Assembly: GCF_041734735.1 (NCBI RefSeq)
Contig: NC_134906.1
Span: forward strand, 30,599,803-30,663,802
Direction of reading: 5' to 3'
DNA length: 64,000 bases
From: Babylonia areolata
Taxonomy: Eukaryota; Mollusca; Gastropoda; Neogastropoda; Buccinidae
Notes under the pieces: model-generated
Database searches by the model: none
Seen by the model: the letters and a program-made list of their open reading frames with translations, nothing else
Told to the model about the DNA's origin: nothing
Part shown: piece by piece, positions 40,971-56,600 of the stretch
Layout: each line of letters starts with the position of its first letter
Numbering within the stretch: position 1 is the first letter of the stretch
Made by a program: the position numbers and the translations under genes

Positions 40971-41500
40971 AGAATGTGTGTGTGGCGTGTGTGTGTGTGT
41001 ATGTGTATCTGTGTATATGTTTGTGCGTGTGTGTGTGTGTATGTTTGTGTGTGTGTGTGTGTGACTCCGACCTTTTAATCACCAAAATACACAGTGAACA
41101 GTCTTAGTGTTTACATGCCCCCCCCCCCTTCTCCGACCCCCTCCCCGTAATGCAGACACAACTGAACAGGGTTGCAACATACAGACAGCATTTGTTTTCT
41201 AATTCATGAACATATTTTCATGCACGAACACGCACACGCACACACACACACACACACACGCAAGCACGCACGCACGCACACGCACACGAAATTGCGCACG
41301 CACGCCTGTAGGCACGCTTTGTAATTTTCTGTAAGGTGAATGTGTTTAGGTACAATACGAGTCAATGATATACTGTCAGTCTTTAGGTTCGCTCTGTGTG
41401 TGTGAGGCGTGTGTGTGTGTGTGAGGCGTGTGTGTGTGTGTGAGGGTGTGTGTGTGTGTGTGTGTGAGGCGTGTGTGTGTCTGTGGTTTTGTTTTGCATT
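40971..41500 (+). repeat. GT, CA and C-run simple repeats
   Basis: GT runs 40976-41062, C-run near 41119, CA/CG run 41228-41290, (GTGTGAGGC)n 41395-41485. Confidence 0.93.
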
Positions 41501-41627
41501 TCGGTTTTCTTTGTTTTGTTTTGCATTTCAGTTTTCTTCTTTATTGATCATATCTCTCATCGGTTTTTTTTATATTCATTGAAGTCCACGAAAATTGAAC
41601 TGCTGTCTTAACATGGCACCTGTTTAG

Positions 41628-41653
41628 TACTCTGCTGTGACCAGGCAATACCT
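41628..41653 (+). other. Possible 26-nt microexon at the left edge of the satellite
   Basis: CTTAAC (branch-point-like, 41607-41612) and TTTAG (41623-41627) precede 26 nt followed by GTAAGA (41654). Entered in phase 1 it stays open and would exit in phase 0. The 44-bp satellite that follows repeats the CAATACCT|GTAAGA part. No protein similarity supports it. Confidence 0.15.
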
Positions 41654-44600
41654 GTAAGATACCCACTGCTGTGTCCAGACAATACCTGTAAGATACCCAC
41701 TGCTGTGTCCAGACAATACCTGTAAGATACCCCACATGTCTAACTGCTGTGTCCAGACAATACCTGTAAGATACCCCACATGTCTAACTGCTGTGTCCAG
41801 ACAATACCTGTAAGATACCCCACATGTCTAACTGCTGTGTCCAGACAATACCTGTAAGATACCCCACATGTCTAACTGCTGTGTCCAGACAATACCTGTA
41901 AGATACCCCACATGTCTAACTGCCGTGTCCAGACAATACCTGTAAGATACCCACTGCTGTGTCCAGACAATACCTGTAAGATACCCCACATGTCTAACTG
42001 CTGTGACCAGACAATACCTGTAAGATACCCCACATGTCTAACTGCTGTGTCCAGGCAATACCTGTAAGATACCCAACATGTCTAACTGCTGTGTCCAGAC
42101 AATACCTGTAAGATACCCCACATGTCTAACTGCTGTGTCCAGACAATACCTGTAAGATACCCCACATGTCTAACTGCTGTGACCAGACAATACCTGTAAG
42201 ATACCCCACATGTCTAACTGCTGTGTCCAGACAATACCTGTAAGATACCCACTGCTGTGTCCAGACAATACCTGTAAGATACCCCACATGTCTAACTGCT
42301 GTGTCCAGACAATACCTGTAAGATACCCCACATGTCTAACTGCTGTGTCCAGACAATACCTGTAAGATACCCACTGCTGTGACCAGACAATACCTGTAAG
42401 ATACCCCACATGTCTAACTGCTGTGTCCAGACAATACCTGTAAGATACCCCACATGTCTAACTGCTGTGACCAGACAATACCTGTAAGATACCCCACATG
42501 TCTAACTGCTGTGTCCAGACAATACCTGTAAGATACCCACTGCTGTGTCCAGACAATACCTGTAAGATACCCCACATGTCTAACTGCTGTGTCCAGACAA
42601 TACCTGTAAGATACCCCACATGTCTAACTGCTGTGTCCAGACAATACCTGTAAGATACCCACTGCTGTGTCCAGACAATACCTGTAAGATACCCCACATG
42701 TCTAACTGCTGTGTCCAGACAATACCTGTAAGATACCCAACATGTCTAACTGCTGTGACCAGACAATACCTGTAAGATACCCCACATGTCTAACTGCTGT
42801 GTCCAGACAATACCTGTAAGATACCCCACATGTCTGCTGTGTCCAGACAATACCTGTAAGATACCCCACATGTCTAACTGCTGTGACCAGACAATACCTG
42901 TAAGATACCCCACATGTCTAACTGCTGTGTCCAGACAATACCTGTAAGATACCCCACATGTCTAACTGCTGTGACCAGGCAATACCTGTAAGATACCCCA
43001 CATGTCTAACTGCTGTGACCAGACAATACCTGTAAGATACCCCACATGTCTAACTGCTGTGTCCAGACAATACCTGTAAGATACCCCACATGTCTAACTG
43101 CTGTGTCCAGACAATACCTGTAAGATACCCCACATGTCTAACTGCTGTGTCCAGACAATACCTGTAAGATACCCCACATGTCTAACTGCTGTGACCAGAC
43201 AATACCTGTAAGATACCCACTGCTGTGACCAGACAATACCTGTAAGATACCCCACATGTCTAACTGCTGTGTCCAGACAATACCTGTAAGATACCCACTG
43301 CTGTGTCCAGACAATACCTGTAAGATACCCCACATGTCTAACTGCTGTGTCCAGACAATACCTGTAAGATACCCCACATGTCTAACTGCTGTGTCCAGAC
43401 AATACCTGTAAGATACCCCACATGTCTAACTGCTGTGTCCAGACAATACCTGTAAGATACCCCACATGTCTAACTGCTGTGACCAGACAATACCTGTAAG
43501 ATACCCCACATGTCTAACTGCCGTGTCCAGACAATACCTGTAAGATACCCCACATGTCTAACTGCCGTGACCAGACAATACCTGTAAGATACCCCACATG
43601 TCTAACTGCTGTGACCAGACAATACCTGTAAGATACCCCACATGTCTAACTGCTGTGTCCAGACAATACCTGTAAGATACCCCACATGTCTAACTGCCGT
43701 GTCCAGACAATACCTGTAAGATACCCACTGCTGTGTCCAGGCAATACCTGTAAGATACCCCACATGTCTAACTGCTGTGTCCAGACAATACCTGTAAGAT
43801 ACCCCACATGTCTAACTGCCGTGTCCAGACAATACCTGTAAGATACCCACTGCTGTGTCCAGGCAATACCTGTAAGATACCCCACATGTCTAACTGCTGT
43901 GTCCAGACAATACCTGTAAGATACCCACTGCTGTGACCAGACAATACCTGTAAGATACCCAACATGTCTAACTGCTGTGTCCAGACAATACCTGTAAGAT
44001 ACCCCACATGTCTAACTGCTGTGTCCAGACAATACCTGTAAGATACCCACTGCTGTGACCAGACAATACCTGTAAGATAGCCCACATGTCTAACTGCTGT
44101 GACCAGACAATACCTGTAACATACCCCACATGTCTAACTGCTGTGTCCAGGCAATACCTGTAAGATACCCCACATGTCTAACTGCTGTGTCCAGACAATA
44201 CCTGTAAGATACCCCACATGTCTAACTGCTGTGTCCAGACAATACCTGTAAGATACCCCACATGTCTAACTGCTGTGTCCAGGCAATACCTGTAAGATAC
44301 CCCACATGTCTAACTGCTGTGTCCAGACAATACCTGTAAGATACCCACTGCTGTGTCCAGACAATACCTGTAAGATACCCACTGCTGTGTCCAGACAATA
44401 CCTGTAAGATACCCACTGCTGTGACCAGACAATACCTGTAAGATACCCACTGCTGTGACCAGACAATACCTGTAAGATACCCACTGCTCTGACCAGACAA
44501 TACCTGTAAGATACCCCACATGTCTAACTGCTGTGTCCAGGCAATACCTGTAAGATACCCCACATGTCTAACTGCTGTGTCCAGACAATACCTGTAAGAT

Positions 44601-47600
44601 ACCCCACATGTCTAACTGCTGTGACCAGACAATACCTGTAAGATACCCCACATGTCTAACTGCTGTGACCAGACAATACCTGTAAGATACCCCACATGTC
44701 TAACTGCTGTGACCAGACAATACCTGTAAGATACCCCACATGTCTAACTGCTGTGTCCAGACAATACCTGTAAGATACCCCACATGTCTAACTGCTGTGT
44801 CCAGACAATACCTGTAAGATACCCCACATGTCTAACTGCTGTGTCCAGGCAATACCTGTAAGATACCCCACATGTCTAACTGCTGTGTCCAGACAATACC
44901 TGTAAGATACCCACTGCTGTGACCAGACAATACCTGTAAGATACCCACTGCTGTGACCAGACAATACCTGTAAGATACCCCACATGTCTAACTGCTGTGT
45001 CCAGACAATACCTGTAAGATACCCCACATGTCTAACTGCTGTGTCCAGACAATACCTGTAAGATACCCACTGCTGTGTCCAGACAATACCTGTAAGATAC
45101 CCACTGCTGTGACCAGACAATACCTGTAAGATACCCCACATGTCTAACTGCTGTGACCAGACAATACCTGTAAGATACCCCACATGTCTAACTGCTGTGT
45201 CCAGACAATACCTGTAAGATACCCCACATGTCTAACTGCTGTGTCCAGACAATACCTGTAAGATACCCCACATGTCTAACTGCTGTGTCCAGGCAATACC
45301 TGTAAGATACCCCACATGTCTAACTGCTGTGTCCAGACAATACCTGTAAGATACCCCACATGTCTAACTGCTGTGTCCAGACAATACCTGTAAGATACCC
45401 ACTGCTGTGTCCAGACAATACCTGTAAGATACCCCACATGTCTAACTGCTGTGACCAGACAATACCTGTAAGATACCCCACATGTCTAACTGCTGTGTCC
45501 AGACAATACCTGTAAGATACCCCACATGTCTAACTGCTGTGACCAGGCAATACCTGTAAGATACCCCACATGTCTAACTGCTGTGACCAGACAATACCTG
45601 TAAGATACCCCACATGTCTAACTGCTGTGTCCAGACAATACCTGTAAGATACCCCACATGTCTAACTGCTGTGTCCAGACAATACCTGTAAGATACCCCA
45701 CATGTCTAACTGCTGTGTCCAGACAATACCTGTAAGATACCCCACATGTCTAACTGCTGTGTCCAGACAATACCTGTAAGATACCCACTGCTGTGTCCAG
45801 ACAATACCTGTAAGATACCCCACATGTCTAACTGCTGTGACCAGACAATACCTGTAAGATACCCCACATGTCTAACTGCTGTGTCCAGACAATACCTGTA
45901 AGATACCCACTGCTGTGTCCAGACAATACCTGTAAGATACCCCACATGTCTAACTGCTGTGTCCAGACAATACCTGTAAGATACCCCACATGTCTAACTG
46001 CTGTGTCCAGACAATACCTGTAAGATACCCCACATGTCTAACTGCTGTGTCCAGACAATACCTGTAAGATACCCCACATGTCTAACTGCTGTGTCCAGAC
46101 AATACCTGTAAGATACCCCACATGTCTAACTGCTGTGTCCAGACAATACCTGTAAGATACCCCACATGTCTAACTGCCGTGTCCAGACAATACCTGTAAG
46201 ATACCCACTGCTGTGTCCAGGCAATACCTGTAAGATACCCCACATGTCTAACTGCTGTGTCCAGACAATACCTGTAAGATACCCCACATGTCTAACTCCT
46301 GTGACCAGACAATACCTGTAAGATACCCCACATGTCTAACTGCTGTGTCCAGACAATACCTGTAAGATACCCCACATGTCTAACTGCTGTGTCCAGACAA
46401 TACCTGTAAGATACCCCACATGTCTAACTGCTGTGTCCAGACAATACCTGTAAGATACCCCACATGTCTAACTGCTGTGTCCAGACAATACCTGTAAGAT
46501 ACCCCACATGTCTAACTGCTGTGTCCAGACAATACCTGTAAGATACCCCACATGTCTAACTGCCGTGTCCAGACAATACCTGTAAGATACCCACTGCTGT
46601 GTCCAGGCAATACCTGTAAGATACCCCACATGTCTAACTGCTGTGTCCAGACAATACCTGTAAGATACCCAACATGTCTAACTGCTGTGTCCAGACAATA
46701 CCTGTAAGATACCCCACATGTCTAACTGCTGTGTCCAGACAATACCTGTAAGATACCCACTGCTGTGACCAGACAATACCTGTAAGATAGCCCACATGTC
46801 TAACTGCTGTGACCAGACAATACCTGTAAGATACCCCACATGTCTGCTGTGTCCAGACAATACCTGTAAGATACCCCACATGTCTAACTGCTGTGTCCAG
46901 GCAATACCTGTAAGATACCCCACATGTCTAACTGCTGTGTCCAGACAATACCTGTAAGATACCCACTGCTGTGTCCAGACAATACCTGTAAGATACCCAC
47001 TGCTGTGTCCAGACAATACCTGTAAGATACCCACTGCTGTGACCAGACAATACCTGTAAGATACCCACTGCTGTGACCAGACAATACCTGTAAGATACCC
47101 CACATGTCTAACTGCTGTGTCCAGACAATACCTGTAAGATACCCCACATGTCTAACTGCTGTGACCAGACAATACCTGTAAGATACCCCACATGTCTAAC
47201 TGCTGTGACCAGACAATACCTGTAAGATACCCCACATGTCTAACTGCTGTGACCAGACAATACCTGTAAGATACCCCACATGTCTAACTGCTGTGTCCAG
47301 ACAATACCTGTAAGATACCCCACATGTCTAACTGCTGTGTCCAGACAATACCTGTAAGATACCCCACATGTCTAACTGCTGTGTCCAGGCAATACCTGTA
47401 AGATACCCCACATGTCTAACTGCTGTGTCCAGACAATACCTGTAAGATACCCACTGCTGTGACCAGACAATACCTGTAAGATACCCACTGCTGTGACCAG
47501 ACAATACCTGTAAGATACCCCACATGTCTAACTGCTGTGTCCAGACAATACCTGTAAGATACCCCACATGTCTAACTGCTGTGTCCAGACAATACCTGTA

Positions 47601-50600
47601 AGATACCCACTGCTGTGTCCAGACAATACCTGTAAGATACCCACTGCTGTGACCAGACAATACCTGTAAGATACCCCACATGTCTAACTGCTGTGACCAG
47701 ACAATACCTGTAAGATACCCACTGCTGTGACCAGACAATACCTGTAAGATACCCACTGCTGTGACCAGACAATACCTGTAAGATACCCCACATGTCTAAC
47801 TGCTGTGTCCAGACAATACCTGTAAGATACCCCACATGTCTAACTGCTGTGTCCAGACAATACCTGTAAGATACCCACTGCTGTGTCCAGACAATACCTG
47901 TAAGATACCCACTGCTGTGACCAGACAATACCTGTAAGATACCCCACATGTCTAACTGCTGTGACCAGACAATACCTGTAAGATACCCCACATGTCTAAC
48001 TGCTGTGACCAGACAATACCTGTAAGATACCCCACATGTCTAACTGCTGTGACCAGACAATACCTGTAAGATACCCCACATGTCTAACTGCTGTGTCCAG
48101 ACAATACCTGTAAGATACCCCACATGTCTAACTGCTGTGTCCAGGCAATACCTGTAAGATACCCCCACATGTCTAACTGCTGTGTCCAGACAATACCTGT
48201 AAGATACCCCACATGTCTAACTGCTGTGACCAGACAATACCTGTAAGATACCCCACATGTCTAACTGCTGTGTCCAGACAATACCTGTAAGATACCCCAC
48301 ATGTCTAACTGCTGTGACCAGACAATACCTGTAAGATACCCCACATGTCTAACTGCTGTGTCCAGACAATACCTGTAAGATACCCCACATGTCTAACTGC
48401 TGTGACCAGACAATACCTGTAAGATACCCCACATGTCTAACTGCTGTGTCCAGACAATACCTGTAAGATACCCCACATGTCTAACTGCTGTGACCAGACA
48501 ATACCTGTAAGATACCCCACATGTCTAACTGCTGTGTCCAGACAATACCTGTAAGATACCCAACATGTCTAACTGCTGTGACCAGACAATACCTGTAAGA
48601 TACCCCACATGTCTAACTGCTGTGTCCAGACAATACCTGTAAGATACCCCACATGTCTAACTGCTGTGTCCAGGCAATACCTGTAAGATACCCAACATGT
48701 CTAACTGCTGTGACCAGACAATACCTGTAAGATACCCCACATGTCTAACTGCTGTGTCCAGACAATACCTGTAAGATACCCCACATGTCTAACTGCTGTG
48801 TCCAGACAATACCTGTAAGATACCCCACATGTCTAACTGCTGTGTCCAGACAATACCTGTAAGATACCCAACATGTCTAACTGCTGTGACCAGACAATAC
48901 CTGTAAGATACCCCACATGTCTAACTGCTGTGTCCAGGCAATACCTGTAAGATACCCCACATGTCTAACTGCTGTGTCCAGACAATACCTGTAAGATACC
49001 CCACATGTCTAACTGCTGTGTCCAGACAATACCTGTAAGATACCCTACATGTCTAACTGCTGTGTCCAGACAATACCTGTAAGATACCCCACATGTCTAA
49101 CTGCTGTGTCCAGACAATACCTGTAAGATACCCACTGCTGTGTCCAGACAATACCTGTAAGATACCCACTGCTGTGACCAGACAATACCTGTAAGATACC
49201 CCACATGTCTAACTGCTGTGACCAGACAATACCTGTAAGATACCCCACATGTCTAACTGCTGTGTCCAGACAATACCTGTAAGATACCCCACATGTCTAA
49301 CTGCTGTGACCAGACAATACCTGTAAGATACCCCACATGTCTAACTGCTGTGACCAGACAATACCTGTAAGATACCCCACATGTCTAACTGCTGTGACCA
49401 GACAATACCTGTAAGATACCCCACATGTCTAACTGCTGTGTCCAGACAATACCTGTAAGATACCCCACATGTCTAACTGCTGTGTCCAGACAATACCTGT
49501 AAGATACCCCACATGTCTAACTGCTGTGTCCAGGCAATACCTGTAAGATACCCCACATGTCTAACTGCTGTGTCCAGACAATACCTGTAAGATACCCACT
49601 GCTGTGACCAGACAATACCTGTAAGATACCCACTGCTGTGACCAGACAATACCTGTAAGATACCCCACATGTCTAACTGCTGTGTCCAGACAATACCTGT
49701 AAGATACCCCACATGTCTAACTGCTGTGTCCAGACAATACCTGTAAGATACCCACTGCTGTGTCCAGACAATACCTGTAAGATACCCACTGCTGTGACCA
49801 GACAATACCTGTAAGATACCCCACATGTCTAACTGCTGTGACCAGACAATACCTGTAAGATACCCCACATGTCTAACTGCTGTGTCCAGACAATACCTGT
49901 AAGATACCCCACATGTCTAACTGCTGTGTCCAGGCAATACCTGTAAGATACCCCACATGTCTAACTGCTGTGTCCAGACAATACCTGTAAGATACCCCAC
50001 ATGTCTAACTGCTGTGTCCAGACAATACCTGTAAGATACCCACTGCTGTGTCCAGACAATACCTGTAAGATACCCCACATGTCTAACTGCTGTGACCAGA
50101 CAATACCTGTAAGATACCCCACATGTCTAACTGCTGTGTCCAGACAATACCTGTAAGATACCCCACATGTCTAACTGCTGTGACCAGGCAATACCTGTAA
50201 GATACCCCACATGTCTAACTGCTGTGACCAGACAATACCTGTAAGATACCCCACATGTCTAACTGCTGTGTCCAGACAATACCTGTAAGATACCCCACAT
50301 GTCTAACTGCTGTGTCCAGACAATACCTGTAAGATACCCCACATGTCTAACTGCTGTGTCCAGACAATACCTGTAAGATACCCCACATGTCTAACTGCTG
50401 TGTCCAGACAATACCTGTAAGATACCCCACATGTCTAACTGCTGTGTCCAGACAATACCTGTAAGATACCCACTGCTGTGACCAGACAATACCTGTAAGA
50501 TAGCCCACATGTCTAACTGCTGTGACCAGACAATACCTGTAAGATACCCCACATGTCTGCTGTGTCCAGACAATACCTGTAAGATACCCCACATGTCTAA

Positions 50601-53600
50601 CTGCTGTGTCCAGGCAATACCTGTAAGATACCCCACATGTCTAACTGCTGTGTCCAGACAATACCTGTAAGATACCCACTGCTGTGTCCAGACAATACCT
50701 GTAAGATACCCACTGCTGTGTCCAGACAATACCTGTAAGATACCCACTGCTGTGACCAGACAATACCTGTAAGATACCCACTGCTGTGACCAGACAATAC
50801 CTGTAAGATACCCCACATGTCTAACTGCTGTGTCCAGACAATACCTGTAAGATACCCCACATGTCTAACTGCTGTGACCAGACAATACCTGTAAGATACC
50901 CCACATGTCTAACTGCTGTGACCAGACAATACCTGTAAGATACCCCACATGTCTAACTGCTGTGACCAGACAATACCTGTAAGATACCCCACATGTCTAA
51001 CTGCTGTGTCCAGACAATACCTGTAAGATACCCCACATGTCTAACTGCTGTGTCCAGACAATACCTGTAAGATACCCCACATGTCTAACTGCTGTGTCCA
51101 GGCAATACCTGTAAGATACCCCACATGTCTAACTGCTGTGTCCAGACAATACCTGTAAGATACCCACTGCTGTGACCAGACAATACCTGTAAGATACCCA
51201 CTGCTGTGACCAGACAATACCTGTAAGATACCCCACATGTCTAACTGCTGTGTCCAGACAATACCTGTAAGATACCCCACATGTCTAACTGCTGTGTCCA
51301 GACAATACCTGTAAGATACCCACTGCTGTGTCCAGACAATACCTGTAAGATACCCACTGCTGTGACCAGACAATACCTGTAAGATACCCCACATGTCTAA
51401 CTGCTGTGACCAGACAATACCTGTAAGATACCCACTGCTGTGACCAGACAATACCTGTAAGATACCCACTGCTGTGACCAGACAATACCTGTAAGATACC
51501 CCACATGTCTAACTGCTGTGTCCAGACAATACCTGTAAGATACCCCACATGTCTAACTGCTGTGTCCAGACAATACCTGTAAGATACCCACTGCTGTGTC
51601 CAGACAATACCTGTAAGATACCCACTGCTGTGACCAGACAATACCTGTAAGATACCCCACATGTCTAACTGCTGTGACCAGACAATACCTGTAAGATACC
51701 CCACATGTCTAACTGCTGTGACCAGACAATACCTGTAAGATACCCCACATGTCTAACTGCTGTGACCAGACAATACCTGTAAGATACCCCACATGTCTAA
51801 CTGCTGTGTCCAGACAATACCTGTAAGATACCCCACATGTCTAACTGCTGTGTCCAGGCAATACCTGTAAGATACCCCCACATGTCTAACTGCTGTGTCC
51901 AGACAATACCTGTAAGATACCCCACATGTCTAACTGCTGTGACCAGACAATACCTGTAAGATACCCCACATGTCTAACTGCTGTGTCCAGACAATACCTG
52001 TAAGATACCCCACATGTCTAACTGCTGTGACCAGACAATACCTGTAAGATACCCCACATGTCTAACTGCTGTGTCCAGACAATACCTGTAAGATACCCCA
52101 CATGTCTAACTGCTGTGACCAGACAATACCTGTAAGATACCCCACATGTCTAACTGCTGTGTCCAGACAATACCTGTAAGATACCCCACATGTCTAACTG
52201 CTGTGACCAGACAATACCTGTAAGATACCCCACATGTCTAACTGCTGTGTCCAGACAATACCTGTAAGATACCCAACATGTCTAACTGCTGTGACCAGAC
52301 AATACCTGTAAGATACCCCACATGTCTAACTGCTGTGTCCAGACAATACCTGTAAGATACCCCACATGTCTAACTGCTGTGTCCAGGCAATACCTGTAAG
52401 ATACCCAACATGTCTAACTGCTGTGACCAGACAATACCTGTAAGATACCCCACATGTCTAACTGCTGTGTCCAGACAATACCTGTAAGATACCCCACATG
52501 TCTAACTGCTGTGTCCAGACAATACCTGTAAGATACCCCACATGTCTAACTGCTGTGTCCAGACAATACCTGTAAGATACCCAACATGTCTAACTGCTGT
52601 GACCAGACAATACCTGTAAGATACCCCACATGTCTAACTGCTGTGTCCAGGCAATACCTGTAAGATACCCCACATGTCTAACTGCTGTGTCCAGACAATA
52701 CCTGTAAGATACCCCACATGTCTAACTGCTGTGTCCAGACAATACCTGTAAGATACCCCTACATGTCTAACTGCTGTGTCCAGACAATACCTGTAAGATA
52801 CCCCACATGTCTAACTGCTGTGTCCAGACAATACCTGTAAGATACCCACTGCTGTGTCCAGACAATACCTGTAAGATACCCACTGCTGTGACCAGACAAT
52901 ACCTGTAAGATACCCCACATGTCTAACTGCTGTGACCAGACAATACCTGTAAGATACCCCACATGTCTAACTGCTGTGTCCAGACAATACCTGTAAGATA
53001 CCCCACATGTCTAACTGCTGTGACCAGACAATACCTGTAAGATACCCCACATGTCTAACTGCTGTGACCAGACAATACCTGTAAGATACCCCACATGTCT
53101 AACTGCTGTGACCAGACAATACCTGTAAGATACCCCACATGTCTAACTGCTGTGTCCAGACAATACCTGTAAGATACCCCACATGTCTAACTGCTGTGTC
53201 CAGACAATACCTGTAAGATACCCCACATGTCTAACTGCTGTGTCCAGGCAATACCTGTAAGATACCCCACATGTCTAACTGCTGTGTCCAGACAATACCT
53301 GTAAGATACCCACTGCTGTGACCAGACAATACCTGTAAGATACCCCACATGTCTAACTGCTGTGACCAGACAATACCTGTAAGATACCCCACATGTCTAA
53401 CTGCTGTGTCCAGACAATACCTGTAAGATACCCCACATGTCTAACTGCTGTGTCCAGACAATACCTGTAAGATACCCACTGCTGTGTCCAGACAATACCT
53501 GTAAGATACCCCACATGTCTAACTGCTGTGTCCAGACAATACCTGTAAGATACCCCACATGTCTAACTGCTGTGACCAGACAATACCTGTAAGATACCCC

Positions 53601-56600
53601 ACATGTCTAACTGCTGTGTCCAGACAATACCTGTAAGATACCCCACATGTCTAACTGCTGTGTCCAGACAATACCTGTAAGATACCCCACATGTCTAACT
53701 GCTGTGTCCAGACAATACCTGTAAGATACCCCACATGTCTAACTGCTGTGTCCAGACAATACCTGTAAGATACCCACTGCTGTGTCCAGACAATACCTGT
53801 AAGATACCCCACATGTCTAACTGCTGTGACCAGACAATACCTGTAAGATACCCCACATGTCTAACTGCTGTGTCCAGACAATACCTGTAAGATACCCCAC
53901 ATGTCTAACTGCTGTGACCAGGCAATACCTGTAAGATACCCCACATGTCTAACTGCTGTGACCAGACAATACCTGTAAGATACCCCACATGTCTAACTGC
54001 TGTGTCCAGACAATACCTGTAAGATACCCCACATGTCTAACTGCTGTGACCAGACAATACCTGTAAGATACCCCACATGTCTAACTGCTGTGTCCAGACA
54101 ATACCTGTAAGATACCCCACATGTCTAACTGCTGTGTCCAGACAATACCTGTAAGATACCCACTGCTGTGACCAGACAATACCTGTAAGATACCCCACAT
54201 GTCTAACTGCTGTTACCAGACAATACCTGTAAGATACCCCACATGTCTAACTGCTGTGTCCAGACAATACCTGTAAGATACCCCACATGTCTAACTGCTG
54301 TGTCCAGACAATACCTGTAAGATACCCACTGCTGTGACCAGACAATACCTGTAAGATACCCCACATGTCTAACTGCTGTTACCAGACAATACCTGTAAGA
54401 TACCCCACATGTCTAACTGCTGTGTCCAGACAATACCTGTAAGATACCCCACATGTCTAACTGCTGTGACCAGACAATACCTGTAAGATACCCCACATGT
54501 CTAACTGCTGTGTCCAGACAATACCTGTAAGATACCCACTGCTGTGTCCAGACAATACCTGTAAGATACCCCACATGTCTAACTGCTGTGTCCAGACAAT
54601 ACCTGTAAGATACCCCACATGTCTAACTGCTGTGTCCAGACAATACCTGTAAGATACCCACTGTCTACTGCTGTCCAGACAATACCTGTAAGATACCCCA
54701 CATGTCTAACTGCTGTGACCAGACAATACCTGTAAGATACCCACTGCTGTGTCCAGACAATACCTGTAAGATACCCCACATGTCTAACTGCTGTGTCCAG
54801 ACAATACCTGTAAGATACCCACTGCTGTGACCAGACAATACCTGTAAGATACCCCACATGTCTAACTGCTGTGTCCAGACAATACCTGTAAGATACCCCA
54901 CATGTCTAACTGCTGTGACCAGACAATACCTGTAAGATACCCCACATGTCTAACTGCTGTGACCAGACAATACCTGTAAGATACCCCACATGTCTAACTG
55001 CTGTGACCAGACAATACCTGTAAGATACCCAACATGTCTAACTGCTGTGTCCAGGCAATACCTGTAAGATACCCCACATGTCTAACTGCTGTGTCCAGAC
55101 AATACCTGTAAGATACCCCACATGTCTTAACTGCTGTGTCCAGACAATACCTGTAAGATACCCCACATGTCTAACTGTTGTGTCCAGACAATACCTGTAA
55201 GATACCCCACATGTCTAACTGCTGTGACCAGACAATACCTGTAAGATACCCCACATGTCTAACTGCTGTGTCCAGACAATACCTGTAAGATACCCCACAT
55301 GTCTAACTGCTGTGACCAGACAATACCTGTAAGATACCCCACATGTCTAACTGCTGTGACCAGACAATACCTGTAAGATACCCAACATGTCTAACTGCTG
55401 TGTCCAGGCAATACCTGTAAGATACCCCACATGTCTAACTGCTGTGTCCAGACAATACCTGTAAGATACCCCACATGTCTAACTGCTGTGACCAGGCAAT
55501 ACCTGTAAGATACCCCACATGTCTAACTGCTGTGTCCAGACAATACCTGTAAGATACCCCACATGTCTAACTGCTGTGTCCAGACAATACCTGTAAGATA
55601 CCCCACATGTCTAACTGCTGTGTCCAGACAATACCTGTAAGATACCCACTGCTGTGACCAGACAATACCTGTAAGATACCCCACATGTCTAACTGCTGTG
55701 TCCAGACAATACCTGTAAGATACCCCACATGTCTAACTGCTGTGTCCAGACAATACCTGTAAGATACCCACTGCTGTGACCAGACAATACCTGTAAGATA
55801 CCCCACATGTCTAACTGCTGTGTCCAGACAATACCTGTAAGATACCCACTGCTGTGACCAGACAATACCTGTAAGATACCCTACATGTCTAACTGCTGTG
55901 TCCAGACAATACCTGTAATATACCCCACATGTCTAACTGCTGTGTCCAGACAATACCTGTAAGATACCCACTGCTGTGTCCAGACAATACCTGTAAGATA
56001 CCCCACATGTCTAACTGCTGTGTCCAGACAATACCTGTAAGATACCCCACATGTCTAACTGCTGTGTCCAGACAATACCTGTAAGATACCCCACATGTCT
56101 AACTGCTGTGTCCAGACAATACCTGTAAGATACCCCACATGTCTAACTGCTGTGTCCAGACAATACCTGTAAGATACCCACTGCTGTGTCCAGACAATAC
56201 CTGTAAGATACCCCACATGTCTAACTGCTGTGTCCAGACAATACCTGTAAGATACCCCACATGTCTAACTGCTGTGTCCAGGCAATACCTGTAAGATACC
56301 CCACATGTCTAACTGCTGTGACCAGACAATACCTGTAAGATACCCCACATGTCTAACTGCTGTGACCAGACAATACCTGTAAGATACCCACTGCTGTGTC
56401 CAGACAATACCTGTAAGATACCCCACATGTCTAACTGCTGTGTCCAGACAATACCTGTAAGATACCCCACATGTCTAACTGCTGTGTCCAGACAATACCT
56501 GTAAGATACCCACTGCTGTGTCCAGACAATACCTGTAAGATACCCCACATGTCTAACTGCTGTGACCAGACAATACCTGTAAGATACCCCACATGTCTAA